The position numbers and the translations under genes are program-made. Positions 7,378-15,064 of a stretch of 48,564 nucleotides of DNA are shown in pieces (positions within the stretch are counted from its first letter, which is position 1; the number at the start of each line of letters is the position of its first letter). The notes beneath the pieces were generated by a model. That model had not been told where the DNA came from. It ran no database searches and worked only from the letters and a program-made list of their open reading frames with translations. Source of the DNA: a virus. The stretch lies in IMG/VR virus record IMGVR_UViG_3300032246_000739, positions 1 through 48,564 of that record. One strand, 5' to 3'.

Positions 7378-9845
7378 TAACCCCTTTGAGCCATCTGTTG
7401 AGCTTTAAGCTGGGCCTTGGCTTGCGCCGCTTGCTCTGCTTGGTTTAATTTTTGTTGATGGATTTGCTGAGCCTGTATCAGTTCCATTTGATGACGTTGA
7501 TTTTGTTGCTGAATTTCCTGATCGTGACGAGCCGCAATCATTTCAGGAGACTCACCATTTTTCATCATCATCTCTTGCTGCTTCATTTGCAGCTCTTGCG
7601 CTTGAAGTTGCAATTCGCCTTGAACTTTTTGCGCCTTGATCTGAACTTCTTGTTGTTTGATTTGCAATTCAGCTTGTTGCATTTGTACAACAGGGTCCTG
7701 CATTTGTTGCTGAGCTTGCTGCTGAGCTGCTTGTCCTTTGTTCAACTGAGTCAGTTGAGTTGAAGCTTTGGCCACAAGTTTGGACAACTGAACTTCCACA
7801 TCTTTGGACAGTTCTGCATTTGGCTCTGGCAACGTAGCACCCAACTGCTCTTGAACGCCGTTGCGATACTGGAATGCAACGTGCTCTGCAATGTGCGCCA
7901 TCATGGCCGCTTGGATTTGCTGGGCCATTGGGTTCTGGCCAATCTGACCCATTACCTTGGGGTCTTGCATCATTGAAGTGTGAGCTGCAATGTGGGCGTC
8001 GTGGTCTTGGTAGATAAACGCTTTTTGGGGTTTGCCAGTTAAGAAGCCCATGTTCTCGCTGATCGGGTCATGAGGAAGTTGGTCGTCTTCAATCGGCACC
8101 AGCTTGTCGGCATTTTTAATCCCAAGCACTTCAATCATCTGGCGGTGCAATTGAGGCAGGTTGTAAATCTGCGGAGCACCTTGGGCCAACTGGATGACTG
8201 CTTGGTACTGCATGATCCGCTGGGCCATTGTCGAGCTGTTGGGATCGGACACGGGGATAACGTCCACCATGTCGTAATCTTGGCGTTTGGCTTTACGTGA
8301 ACCTTCAATTGGGTTGTACTCGTACTCTCCCGGGGTGTGGTCACGAATAATATCTCGCAGTAATTTGAATTCTTGCTTCATTGAGAAGTGAACTCTTGCT
8401 TGAACAGCGGACATGTTCTTCAACTGGCGCTCAAGCAAAGCCAAGGTAGTACCGACCGGAGCGTTTGCACTCATGTCGCTGATGTTCATATCAGCAATAG
8501 AACCTAACCTACGGCCTTCATCCGTGATTTGGTTTAACAAACTCATCAAGACTTGGCTTGGCTCCTTATAGGGGAGCATCATGATGTTGTCGCGGACAGT
8601 ACCGGAGGGCACATCTACGTCCCTAAATTCACCCGGAGAAATGGGTGTATCGTCACCTTTTACCCGCAAACCGCGTGCTTTCAGGCCGCCGGGCAGGTTA
8701 GAAAGCGTACCAGCATCCACCAATTGGCGAATAATGCTGGTTCCAGCTCGGGCATAACCACCAATCAGGTGAATCAAACCCAATCCGTAGGCTCCAAAGC
8801 CGGGAATATAGGTGTATTGGACGAAATGCTCGCGTTTTACTTTGCGTTCGTCGCTCTCTTCCCAGTTTCTACGGATGGCCAGCACTTCATTTGTGCCGCG
8901 ATCAATTGTAATCACGTAAGGAAGCGCGATTCCGTCTTCATCTTCGTAGCCGGGCAGGTCATAATCAATGTGAACTTCCAGAATCTGGTAGCGATCATCG
9001 TCTGTGAGTGAATATCCTTGGTCTTCGGCCTTCTTTTTCTCCACATCCGTGTGAATAGTGACCGGATCGCCCAGTTCTACGTCGCAATAGAAGCCAGAGA
9101 CCTGTAATTTCTTAATCTCGTTCTTTGTTTTGCGCATAACGTGGGTAACACGCTCGGCATTGAACAAACTTGAAGCTCCGTAGGGAATGATTACGTCTTC
9201 GGCCGGGATAAACGTGGCCATTTGACGGTCATAACCCGGGTCAAAGTAGATTTTCTTAAACGCCGCGCCGGCCAAGCCCAAGGAATACAGCAATCTTTCA
9301 TGCTCTGGGCGGTATTCAGGCATGCCCTCTGTCAATTTGTAGTTCATGTCATCACGAACTCGCTCGGCCGCGTCTTCTTTCAGCTTATCAATGGCTCCGA
9401 TGATCTCAGTTTTAACTGGGCCGGCCGCAGGGAATGTCTCCAGAATGGTTTCACTTTGAAAACGTATCGCAGCTTCAGTCAAGATCGTTGAGTACACACC
9501 GCAAGCGCCCATCCAAGGCTCGGTTCTCTCCTCATACTTCATGCCAAGGACTTCCAAGCCCTTGACGTACATCTCAACCCAGTCTTTTCGACTGTTAATA
9601 TCAGCGTCCACCATCTCGACAATGTCGCTGGCCACTTTTTGAAGCTCTCCACCGGACATTTCTTCTGCCAAGTTGGCATCAAAATCCATTTCATCGGTTT
9701 CTGGCATTAAGTCAATCTCTATGCCGTCCAAGCCAATTATTACGTCATCGGGATTTTCAATTTGAATCTCGATCCCCGGGCCTTCGTCTTGTAAGAGACT
9801 GTCCAAACCCAAAGGTGCTTGGCTGATTGATTGTTCAATGCTCAT
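7377..9845 (-). CDS. Portal protein (P22 type)
   Basis: An 822-residue portal subunit, the dodecameric ring through which DNA enters and leaves the head. The N-terminal acidic region is followed by RKDWVEMYVKGLEVLGMKYE and the conserved WMGACGVYSTILTEAAIRFQ. After that come KKIYFDPGYDRQ, FIPAEDVIIPYGASSL and PYVITIDRGTNEVLAIRRNW. The last 170 residues are a very Gln-rich coiled coil (repeats of QQAQQQMQ and QELQMKQQEM), a P22-like barrel extended by low complexity. The gene follows the large terminase by eight bases, the canonical packaging order. The length is greater than P22 gp1 (725), mainly through the Gln-rich tail. Confidence 0.9.
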   Translation of the reverse strand: MSIEQSISQAPLGLDSLLQDEGPGIEIQIENPDDVIIGLDGIEIDLMPETDEMDFDANLAEEMSGGELQKVASDIVEMVDADINSRKDWVEMYVKGLEVLGMKYEERTEPWMGACGVYSTILTEAAIRFQSETILETFPAAGPVKTEIIGAIDKLKEDAAERVRDDMNYKLTEGMPEYRPEHERLLYSLGLAGAAFKKIYFDPGYDRQMATFIPAEDVIIPYGASSLFNAERVTHVMRKTKNEIKKLQVSGFYCDVELGDPVTIHTDVEKKKAEDQGYSLTDDDRYQILEVHIDYDLPGYEDEDGIALPYVITIDRGTNEVLAIRRNWEESDERKVKREHFVQYTYIPGFGAYGLGLIHLIGGYARAGTSIIRQLVDAGTLSNLPGGLKARGLRVKGDDTPISPGEFRDVDVPSGTVRDNIMMLPYKEPSQVLMSLLNQITDEGRRLGSIADMNISDMSANAPVGTTLALLERQLKNMSAVQARVHFSMKQEFKLLRDIIRDHTPGEYEYNPIEGSRKAKRQDYDMVDVIPVSDPNSSTMAQRIMQYQAVIQLAQGAPQIYNLPQLHRQMIEVLGIKNADKLVPIEDDQLPHDPISENMGFLTGKPQKAFIYQDHDAHIAAHTSMMQDPKVMGQIGQNPMAQQIQAAMMAHIAEHVAFQYRNGVQEQLGATLPEPNAELSKDVEVQLSKLVAKASTQLTQLNKGQAAQQQAQQQMQDPVVQMQQAELQIKQQEVQIKAQKVQGELQLQAQELQMKQQEMMMKNGESPEMIAARHDQEIQQQNQRHQMELIQAQQIHQQKLNQAEQAAQAKAQLKAQQMAQRG

Positions 9846-9853
9846 GATGTGCC

Positions 9854-11368
9854 TTAATAGTAGACGGTTTTACGGCGGAAGCTTTGCAACTCTTCGCGTT
9901 CATCGGATTCTAATCTCAGGAAGCCGCCTTGTCTAAACCTGAGTAACGCTTGTACGGTGGTATCTACCAAATCGTCGTGGGCCGCGTTCGGGAAAGCAGC
10001 CATCTGGTCGATCACTTCTCTGGCCCATCTTGTATCCGGAGCCCATACCTTTCCCGAGTTAAACATGTCCGACACGGAATTTAAACGCGCGATCTTATCG
10101 TTCGACTGCTGTCTCGTTCCTCGGGTCGGGGTGTATTCACTCACAGGGATTCCGGCCGCACGCATTTCAAATACCAACGGAGCTCCAGCCGCTTTGGCTT
10201 CGATAATACAGGCGTCTGGTTGCCAGTCCATATAGTGGGCTTTGGCTTTTTCTTTGAGCTCGGGGAACTCCATTCTTTTTTGGAAAGAATCCAGCAGGAT
10301 AATATTTGCATTGTTTGAATCCTCATCCATGTGAAAAACGCCCCACGTCGTACAAGCGGAAAAGTCGGAGCGTTCATTTTTTGTAAACGCCGTATCCCAC
10401 GACTGGATAATAAACTCACACCTCGGCGGGTCTTCCTTCTCCCAAATCTTCCACCACTCCCGCTTAACAATCGCCCCCTCTTCGCCAGTGGGCTGCTGCT
10501 GATACTGAGCATTCCATTTTGCCGGCGACAGCTCTTCTTTCAGAGCTTCCAATAAATCCAGCGGCCAGAACTCAGGCCACAAAGAAGCACCGCTCGGCAT
10601 GATTGCAGGGAACTCAATGACATCCCACTCGTCAGGTCTCCCCCTCTCGATCGAGTCATTAATCACTCGTCCAATCAAATCCCGCTCGGACCATCTCGTA
10701 GCAATAATAATTATCGCCCCGTTAGGCTGAAGTCGCTGGCGAGGACCAGACGTGTACCACTCATACGACTTATCGTAAATACTGGGATCGTGCGCAGCGT
10801 TAGCCGCTTCTTGTTCCGTGTGCGGATCGTCAATGATAACCAGATCAGCACCCCGGCCAGTCATAGTACCTCCCACACCGATCGCAAAGTACTCTCCATC
10901 TTTATTAGTACTCCACCGGCCGGCAGCTTTACTATCCTGTCTCAAAGTCACCCCGGGGAATACTTCCTCATACTGGTCACTCATTACCAAGTTACGCACC
11001 TTACGTCCAAACCCTACGGCGAGCTCTCCCGTATTGGAAGCTTGCATAACCTTCTTACCCGGATACTTGCCCAAGAACCAACTCGGAAACAAGTACGAGC
11101 CAAACTCACTCTTTGTATGCCGAGGGGGTAAAGAGATGGCCAGACGTTTTATTTTCCCCGACGCAACATCTTCAAACTTCTTAGCCAGTACCGCATGATG
11201 CCGGCCATGAATAAACCCCGGCCACATCCGTTTAACGTAAGCCATAAAAGACGACTGACAGTTCTCCCGCTCCACAGAGAGCTTGTACTCATTCATCTTC
11301 CGGCGAAGCGTCTCAAACTTCTCCTGCGGCAAAGACGCTATCTGCTCATCCGTTAAATTAAACATCAT
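9854..11368 (-). CDS. terL: Terminase large subunit
   Basis: A 504-residue packaging motor. The ATPase domain has an atypical Walker A (LPPRHTKSE, about 80-88) and a Walker B plus catalytic acidic residue (LVIIDDP, 176-182). The RNase H-like nuclease domain has SWDTAF (323-328) and the late acidic cluster AHDDLVD (464-469). It docks on the portal and translocates DNA into the prohead, then cuts it. It begins immediately after the LexA-like gene (TAAATG) and precedes the portal. Family resemblance is to P22/uncultured-podovirus-type terminases, which often package by headful. That would agree with the circular permutation inferred here. Confidence 0.95.
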   Translation of the reverse strand: MMFNLTDEQIASLPQEKFETLRRKMNEYKLSVERENCQSSFMAYVKRMWPGFIHGRHHAVLAKKFEDVASGKIKRLAISLPPRHTKSEFGSYLFPSWFLGKYPGKKVMQASNTGELAVGFGRKVRNLVMSDQYEEVFPGVTLRQDSKAAGRWSTNKDGEYFAIGVGGTMTGRGADLVIIDDPHTEQEAANAAHDPSIYDKSYEWYTSGPRQRLQPNGAIIIIATRWSERDLIGRVINDSIERGRPDEWDVIEFPAIMPSGASLWPEFWPLDLLEALKEELSPAKWNAQYQQQPTGEEGAIVKREWWKIWEKEDPPRCEFIIQSWDTAFTKNERSDFSACTTWGVFHMDEDSNNANIILLDSFQKRMEFPELKEKAKAHYMDWQPDACIIEAKAAGAPLVFEMRAAGIPVSEYTPTRGTRQQSNDKIARLNSVSDMFNSGKVWAPDTRWAREVIDQMAAFPNAAHDDLVDTTVQALLRFRQGGFLRLESDEREELQSFRRKTVYY

Positions 11369-11743
11369 TTACTCAAGGTTCCGAAAATTAATATACACAG
11401 GCCGGATCGTCCTGCCAAGCCCGTCAATCTTCTTAATCACGCCAAGCAATACCAGACGATCTACTATCTTCTTCGTGTTCCCAATACCCATCTTACCCCT
11501 CACATACGCTATATCCCTTAGCGTAGGACTGTACCCATACTTCTTCCACCACTCATCAATCACCAAAAACACTTCCTTTTGCGCCGGGCTCATATCCATC
11601 TCCATGCACTTTATCTCTGTTAGGTCAGCACGTTTCTGCCTCATGACCCTGTGGATAACTTTGGAACGAGCCCTTATTTGTGTAAGGGGCGGTCTGGCAA
11701 AGGTATCCAATTCGCTAGGTTTAAGTACTACGCCGGTATCCAT
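11369..11743 (-). CDS. LexA-type winged-helix regulator
   Basis: A 124-residue protein. Residues about 50-118 (MSPAQKEVFLVIDEWWKKYG, SPTLRDIAYVRGKMGIGNTK, DRLVLLGVIKKIDGLGRTIR) match the LexA N-terminal winged helix: wHTH, 'Y-SPT-RDIA' recognition region and 'GRTIRPV' wing. The LexA self-cleaving peptidase domain is absent, so it may be a simple repressor or activator. The gene lies between the two terminase genes, an unusual place for a regulator. Its N-terminal coding part contains one copy of an 18-bp palindrome that recurs near 19250 and 28582, a plausible operator. No promoter of its own was seen. Confidence 0.7.
   Translation of the reverse strand: MDTGVVLKPSELDTFARPPLTQIRARSKVIHRVMRQKRADLTEIKCMEMDMSPAQKEVFLVIDEWWKKYGYSPTLRDIAYVRGKMGIGNTKKIVDRLVLLGVIKKIDGLGRTIRPVYINFRNLE
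11671..11688. repeat. Palindrome copy 1: CCCTTA-TTTGTG-TAAGGG
   Basis: A 6-bp inverted repeat with loop TTTGTG, identical in core and loop to the copies at 19253-19270 and 28586-28603. Here it lies inside the coding sequence of the LexA-type regulator and is not followed by a U-tract, so it is not a terminator. Confidence 0.7.
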
Positions 11744-11788
11744 ATTTAGCCGATAAAAATGTTGCTTAAAAAAGTAGCACCCCTACCC

Positions 11789-12529
11789 CTATTTTACCAA
11801 AAACGATGACGGGGGGTCTTCCTCAGATTGAGGGGTGGGTTGGTCTGGTTTGGAAAAATTAGGGGCTGGTTCGAGTGGGATAGTATGTATAAGATCAAGG
11901 GACTCCTCCTGCGTGGCTGTTGGGGTGGGGGATGGGTGGGTCTCGGCGGCTGCGGATTTCAGTTCGTCCAGCAGGTCGGCCGCTTGTGCGTCGATCACCT
12001 GCGCGTCTATCGCGTGAGCGTTGGCCAGTGATCTAAGCTCGGCCATGATCTCAGCGCGCGCGTCGGTGCTGCTTGTAATGACCGTCGTTTCTTTTCTCTC
12101 GGTGAAGGCAGCCACTTCAGTTACACCGCCAAGAACCTTCACTGCTTGGAGTCGGATAGCGTCTTTGGTGTCGGGATTTGTAGCCAATTCCACCAGCGTG
12201 TTAATGACCAAGAGACGGAGGGCCGCAGGGTTTTTTATGTGTTCAGCCTCCTGAGCCCGTTTGATAGCCTCGATCTCGGCCTTTACTCGTTCGTCCCGTG
12301 CGAGCGCGTAGGGTTTATTCACGATGGTGTGTTTGCTTGTGACGTTGTAGTTATTCCTGTACGCGTCTGCCTTGGTTGCACCTAGCGCGACGTCCCGGGC
12401 GAACCTTGCCTGCTTGGCCGTTAATTCCTTGCGGCTGCCGGTGAGCAAAGCCGAAACGGGGACTGTATCGAGTCCTTCGCTTATCTGCTTGCGTGTCAGT
12501 CTCTTGGGTGTTTGGGTGTTGGTGTTCAT
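11789..12529 (-). CDS. terS: Terminase small subunit
   Basis: A 246-residue DNA-recognition subunit of the packaging motor. The N-terminal part has the terminase small subunit HTH pattern (RKELTAKQARFARDVALGAT, KADAYRNNYNVTSKHTIVNK, RDERVKAEIEAIK). A helical oligomerisation region follows, and then a Pro/Thr/Glu-rich tail of about 60 residues after the AAAETHPSPTPT segment. The ATG at 12529 is taken as start; an upstream TTG would add 12 residues. Neither has a clear Shine-Dalgarno. It is the first gene of the minus-strand head operon and is divergent from the small-gene cluster. Confidence 0.85.
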   Translation of the reverse strand: MNTNTQTPKRLTRKQISEGLDTVPVSALLTGSRKELTAKQARFARDVALGATKADAYRNNYNVTSKHTIVNKPYALARDERVKAEIEAIKRAQEAEHIKNPAALRLLVINTLVELATNPDTKDAIRLQAVKVLGGVTEVAAFTERKETTVITSSTDARAEIMAELRSLANAHAIDAQVIDAQAADLLDELKSAAAETHPSPTPTATQEESLDLIHTIPLEPAPNFSKPDQPTPQSEEDPPSSFLVK

Positions 12530-12636
12530 GTGTGCGAGTGTAAGGGAACAGCCGGAGAGCTGCAAGGCTTCGCCTTTTGTTTCCCCGCAAAATAGGTTTT
12601 GCCTATTGATTCCCGATTTTTAATAAAAACAAATCA

Positions 12637-12693
12637 TTGGACAAGACCGCGACAAACTGTAGAATTTATCGCAGGCAGGTTGAACGGCAACCT
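12637..12693 (+). promoter_or_regulatory. Sigma70-type promoter and leader hairpin of the small-gene cluster
   Basis: TTGGAC (12637-12642) and TAGAAT (12660-12665) are 17 bases apart. The -10 context ACTGTAGAAT is shared with the minus-strand promoter at 19170-19197. The short leader contains the hairpin AGGTTG-aacgg-CAACCT (12677-12693) just before the Shine-Dalgarno of the first gene. The intergenic stretch 12566-12636 holds a further small stem (AATAGG/CCTATT) and no gene. Confidence 0.65.
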
Positions 12694-12713
12694 ACCACAC
12701 AGGAGAAAACACC

Positions 12714-12947
12714 ATGCAACGCAATGCGATTGAATACAAGACCGGCCGCACTTACGACGGCCCCCAGATGCTCAGCATCATTGTCGAAGACAGAGCCGAA
12801 GACGACTTTGGCATTGAAGAAGTCACGGCCACATTTTCAGATGCAAGCCGCCACATTAAAGGCAGGGTGAAAACGCTTGTTTTTAATGACGGACTGGGCG
12901 CCGCAATTCTGGCCGCTTATGACGCCGGCCGATACGAAGCAATTTAA
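12714..12947 (+). CDS. Small accessory protein, unknown
   Basis: A 77-residue protein, first of the GC-rich plus-strand cluster. The ATG follows CACAGGAGAAAACACC, the ribosome binding site repeated before several genes here. The product alternates strands and acidic turns (LSIIVEDRAEDDFGIEEVTA), with no signal peptide or known motif. No function recognised. Confidence 0.7.
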   Translation: MQRNAIEYKTGRTYDGPQMLSIIVEDRAEDDFGIEEVTATFSDASRHIKGRVKTLVFNDGLGAAILAAYDAGRYEAI

Positions 12948-12965
12948 ACCACAGGAGAAAAGACA

Positions 12966-13133
12966 ATGAACGCCTACACAAACAACGGATACACCGACCG
13001 CGCTGATTATCTCGCCAGCTTATGCGACGAATACGACCCCCTAATGGTCCGAACACTGGCCGACTTGCTTGGGCCTGATGAGGACTTTGACGGACTGGTC
13101 ACCAGCTTGGAGGATTACGCCGAGGGATATTGA
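12966..13133 (+). CDS. Small acidic protein, unknown
   Basis: A 55-residue acidic protein beginning MNAYTNNGYTDRADYLASLC, behind CACAGGAGAAAAGACA. Predicted helical, with the pattern DEYDPLMVRTLADLLGP-DEDFDGL. Short Asp/Glu-rich proteins like this are common among phage early genes that bind host factors, but no homolog is recognised. Confidence 0.65.
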   Translation: MNAYTNNGYTDRADYLASLCDEYDPLMVRTLADLLGPDEDFDGLVTSLEDYAEGY

Positions 13134-13144
13134 CAGCGCCAGTG

Positions 13145-13199
13145 CAAGCCCTTCGCCGAGGGTTTGCGCGGGAATTGTCCCGACACAGGAGAAAAGACC
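13145..13199 (+). promoter_or_regulatory. Two-hairpin mRNA leader, copy 1
   Basis: Contains AAGCCCTTCGCCGAGGGTTT (stem CCCTT/GAGGG type) and then CGGGA-attg-TCCCG, ending in ACAGGAGAAAAGACC before the ATG at 13200. A second copy with the same two hairpins precedes the gene at 15065. It lies between closely packed genes, so it is likely an RNA-level element. Confidence 0.65.
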
Positions 13200-13349
13200 A
13201 TGATTAAATTTAGATGGGAAAAAACCAATTACGGTTACAACGTTTGGGCCAAAAAAGCCGACTCGCGCGCTTATGTTTACTTTGGGCATTTTCGCACCAA
13301 GAAAAGCGCATTAGAACAATACGACGCTGAGCAATGCAATTACGCATAA
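13200..13349 (+). CDS. Small aromatic/basic protein, unknown
   Basis: A 49-residue protein starting MIKFRWEKTNYGYNVWAKKA, with strand-turn-strand-helix character (AYVYFGHFRTKKSALEQYDA). The start is chosen at the ATG that follows ACAGGAGAAAAGACC, although the frame is open further upstream. The duplicated two-hairpin leader lies immediately upstream. Function unknown; the small size and basic/aromatic surface could bind nucleic acid. Confidence 0.65.
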   Translation: MIKFRWEKTNYGYNVWAKKADSRAYVYFGHFRTKKSALEQYDAEQCNYA

Positions 13350-13366
13350 CCACAGGAGAAAACGCC

Positions 13367-13528
13367 ATGACTCACAAAACCGCCGACACACTGCGCCGCA
13401 CACTGGCCGCCATTTTTATCGCCTTGATATTGGGCACCGCATGGGCCAACCGCCCATATGAATGCGGGACCGATACCGACTGTGAAGCAGAAGAAGCCGC
13501 ACGCTGCTGGATTCTCTGCGAAGCCTGA
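13367..13528 (+). CDS. Small secreted Cys-rich protein
   Basis: A 53-residue protein behind ACCACAGGAGAAAACGCC. Residues 1-27 form a classic signal peptide: basic THKTADTLRR, hydrophobic LAAIFIALILGTAWA, then a likely cut after AWA. The mature part is about 26 acidic residues with four cysteines (C33, C39, C47, C51), enough for two disulfides in the periplasm. No lipobox. Such exported minis may act in superinfection exclusion or envelope modification, but there is no recognised homolog. Confidence 0.65.
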   Translation: MTHKTADTLRRTLAAIFIALILGTAWANRPYECGTDTDCEAEEAARCWILCEA

Positions 13529-13554
13529 ACCATTAACCAAACGAAAGAAAAACC

Positions 13555-13929
13555 ATGACACCCCAAGATTTTCACGCCTTCACTAATTCCATTCTCAGCA
13601 ATGGCCTGCGCCACTACGACAGCGGAGACTACACCGAGCCAGTGAGCCCACTAGGCAAAAAGGTGGACCGCTTAGGACAACTGGCCGCCGAAGTTGCAGC
13701 CATTGAAATCGAAGCCGCACGCATACGGGCCGAACTTGAAAACGCCGGCCTGCGCGAAATATTGGGCCTGCATTACCGCGCCAGCTTCACGCCATGCAAG
13801 GGCGCAAAGCGAATCGACTGGAAAACCATAGCCGCAAAATTCAAGCCGAGCGCGCAGCTTGTCCGCGCCCATACGACCACCGGCAAAGAATCCACCCGCA
13901 TGACCATAACCGCACACCCCACACACTGA
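13555..13929 (+). CDS. Coiled-coil accessory protein, unknown
   Basis: A 124-residue protein. Residues about 38-65 form an Ala/Glu coiled coil (DRLGQLAAEVAAIEIEAARI). A compact C-terminal domain (GLHYRASFTPCKGAKRIDWK ... VRAHTTTGKESTRMTI) follows. This two-part arrangement is seen in phage proteins near recombination genes, without known function. Start at the ATG after CGAAAGAAAAACC, a weaker ribosome binding site than its neighbours. Confidence 0.65.
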   Translation: MTPQDFHAFTNSILSNGLRHYDSGDYTEPVSPLGKKVDRLGQLAAEVAAIEIEAARIRAELENAGLREILGLHYRASFTPCKGAKRIDWKTIAAKFKPSAQLVRAHTTTGKESTRMTITAHPTH

Positions 13930-13936
13930 GGACATC

Positions 13937-14143
13937 ATGACCAACATTTGCACAATCAAGGCCAACGGTAACACGGCAGACGAATACATTGGCGGACGTT
14001 TTAACTGCGTCCCAAACGATCAATTTTACGCCGACGGCAATGCCGCCGAAGTTATAGCAGATGACGGCATCTTCACAACTTTTGAATTTGCAGACGGCAG
14101 CCGCTGCAAAATTGACGCCGACGGCAATATTTTTGCAGCCTAA
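13937..14143 (+). CDS. Small beta protein, unknown
   Basis: A 68-residue protein starting MTNICTIKANGNTADEYIGG. It has repeated Asp-Gly turns (YADGN, FADGS, DADGN), suggesting a small beta fold. The start lies seven bases after the preceding stop with GAGGACATC upstream. No signal peptide, no known family. Confidence 0.6.
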   Translation: MTNICTIKANGNTADEYIGGRFNCVPNDQFYADGNAAEVIADDGIFTTFEFADGSRCKIDADGNIFAA

Positions 14144-14163
14144 TCAAAATATAAAACGACATC

Positions 14164-14850
14164 ATGAAATATCAACTTGTAAAACAAAGCAGCAATCGCA
14201 AAACCGGCCCCATGCCGGTGACATACAGCCAGCGCGAGACATGCCCGCCATCATGCCCGCATTATCTCGATGATTGTTATGCAGAGGGTTTTCATACCCG
14301 CATGACATGGGACAAGATACCGCAGCGCGGGCAGGAGCTGGCCGCCTTGCTTCGGTTTATCGAATCAATACCCAACGGCCAAATCTGGCGCCACAATGTA
14401 GCCGGTGACTTGAACGGCCAAGGGGAAGAGCTGGACGCCTTCGAGCTGGGGCAAATTGTCAGAGCCAACACCGGCCGCCGAGGTTTCACGTATACCCACA
14501 AAAAGAGCCGCGCCGCCATCAAATGGGCCCGCCATGCCACACAATGGGGATTCACAATAAATCTATCGGCCGACGATGCAGGGGAAGCCGACGAGCTGGC
14601 CGCGCATGGTTTGCCGGTGGTTTGTATTGTCCCGGCAGATACCCCAAAACACACCACAACGCCCGCAGGCTTGCCCATTTTGGTTTGTCCTGCTCAGACA
14701 GTGGATTACATGACTTGTGCATTATGCGGACTGTGCCAAAAGGCCGACCGCCGGCAGATTATCGGGTTTCGAGCCCACGGGACCAAGGCCCGCGAGACCG
14801 ACCGCAAAGCCCGCCGCGTGATTCCAATTTATACAGGGGCCACACAATGA
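14164..14850 (+). CDS. Conserved phage Cys-rich protein (DUF7227-like / gp88-like)
   Basis: A 228-residue protein from a conserved phage family. Features are NRKTGPMPVTYSQRETCPPS, the cysteine cluster CPPSCPHYLDDCYAE, GQIWRHNVAGDLNG, RRGFTYTHKK, FTINLSADD, and a second cluster MTCALCGLCQ followed by IIGFRAHGTK. The barrel-like strand order and clustered cysteines suggest an Fe-S or zinc-binding enzyme of the type filed as DUF7227 or gp88-like; both names are from memory. The reaction is unknown. Its stop overlaps the next gene (ATGA), which encodes another Cys-rich protein, so the two are probably made together. Confidence 0.65.
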   Translation: MKYQLVKQSSNRKTGPMPVTYSQRETCPPSCPHYLDDCYAEGFHTRMTWDKIPQRGQELAALLRFIESIPNGQIWRHNVAGDLNGQGEELDAFELGQIVRANTGRRGFTYTHKKSRAAIKWARHATQWGFTINLSADDAGEADELAAHGLPVVCIVPADTPKHTTTPAGLPILVCPAQTVDYMTCALCGLCQKADRRQIIGFRAHGTKARETDRKARRVIPIYTGATQ

Positions 14851-14999
14851 AAGGATTAGATTATCACTATGGCTGCATGCTGGCCGATTATCTTGACGCA
14901 CCAGAGGAGACCGAGGCCGAGGCTTTGCCTTGTGTCTACTGTGGCCACGAGTGCGACGAGCACGACGATTGCACAAACCCCGATTGTCCCGAGCAATGA
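14847..14999 (+). CDS. Small zinc-ribbon-like protein
   Basis: A 50-residue protein coupled to the preceding gene by an ATGA overlap. The C-terminal half has CVYCGHECDEHDDCTNPDC, five cysteines and two histidines in a compact acidic zinc-finger-like arrangement. A helical N-terminus precedes it. Probably a metal-binding adaptor. Coupling to the Cys-rich 228-residue protein suggests a joint role. Confidence 0.6.
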   Translation: MKGLDYHYGCMLADYLDAPEETEAEALPCVYCGHECDEHDDCTNPDCPEQ

Positions 15000-15011
15000 C
15001 AGGAGCACGTT

Positions 15012-15060
15012 AAGCCCTTCGCCGAGGGTTTAGCGGGAAATTGTCCCGAACAGGAAAAAA
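15012..15060 (+). promoter_or_regulatory. Two-hairpin mRNA leader, copy 2
   Basis: AAGCCCTTCGCCGAGGGTTT followed by GCGGGAAATTGTCCCG and ACAGGAAAAAACATT. It is the same two hairpins in the same order and spacing as at 13145-13199, again directly before a start codon (15065). Differences are confined to loops and single-base joints. Confidence 0.65.
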
Positions 15061-15064
15061 CATT

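Noticed and set aside
11822-11950. G-rich run resembling more pentamer repeats (GGGTT GGTCT GGTTT)
   Set aside because: It is the antisense of the Pro/Thr/Ser-rich C-terminus of the small terminase; codon composition explains it and the 5-base register is not kept.
12558-12580. Small hairpin AAGGC-ttc-GCCTT followed by TTTTG as a plus-strand terminator
   Set aside because: The stem is only 5 bp, no plus-strand gene lies upstream, and it overlaps the untranslated start region of the small terminase gene.
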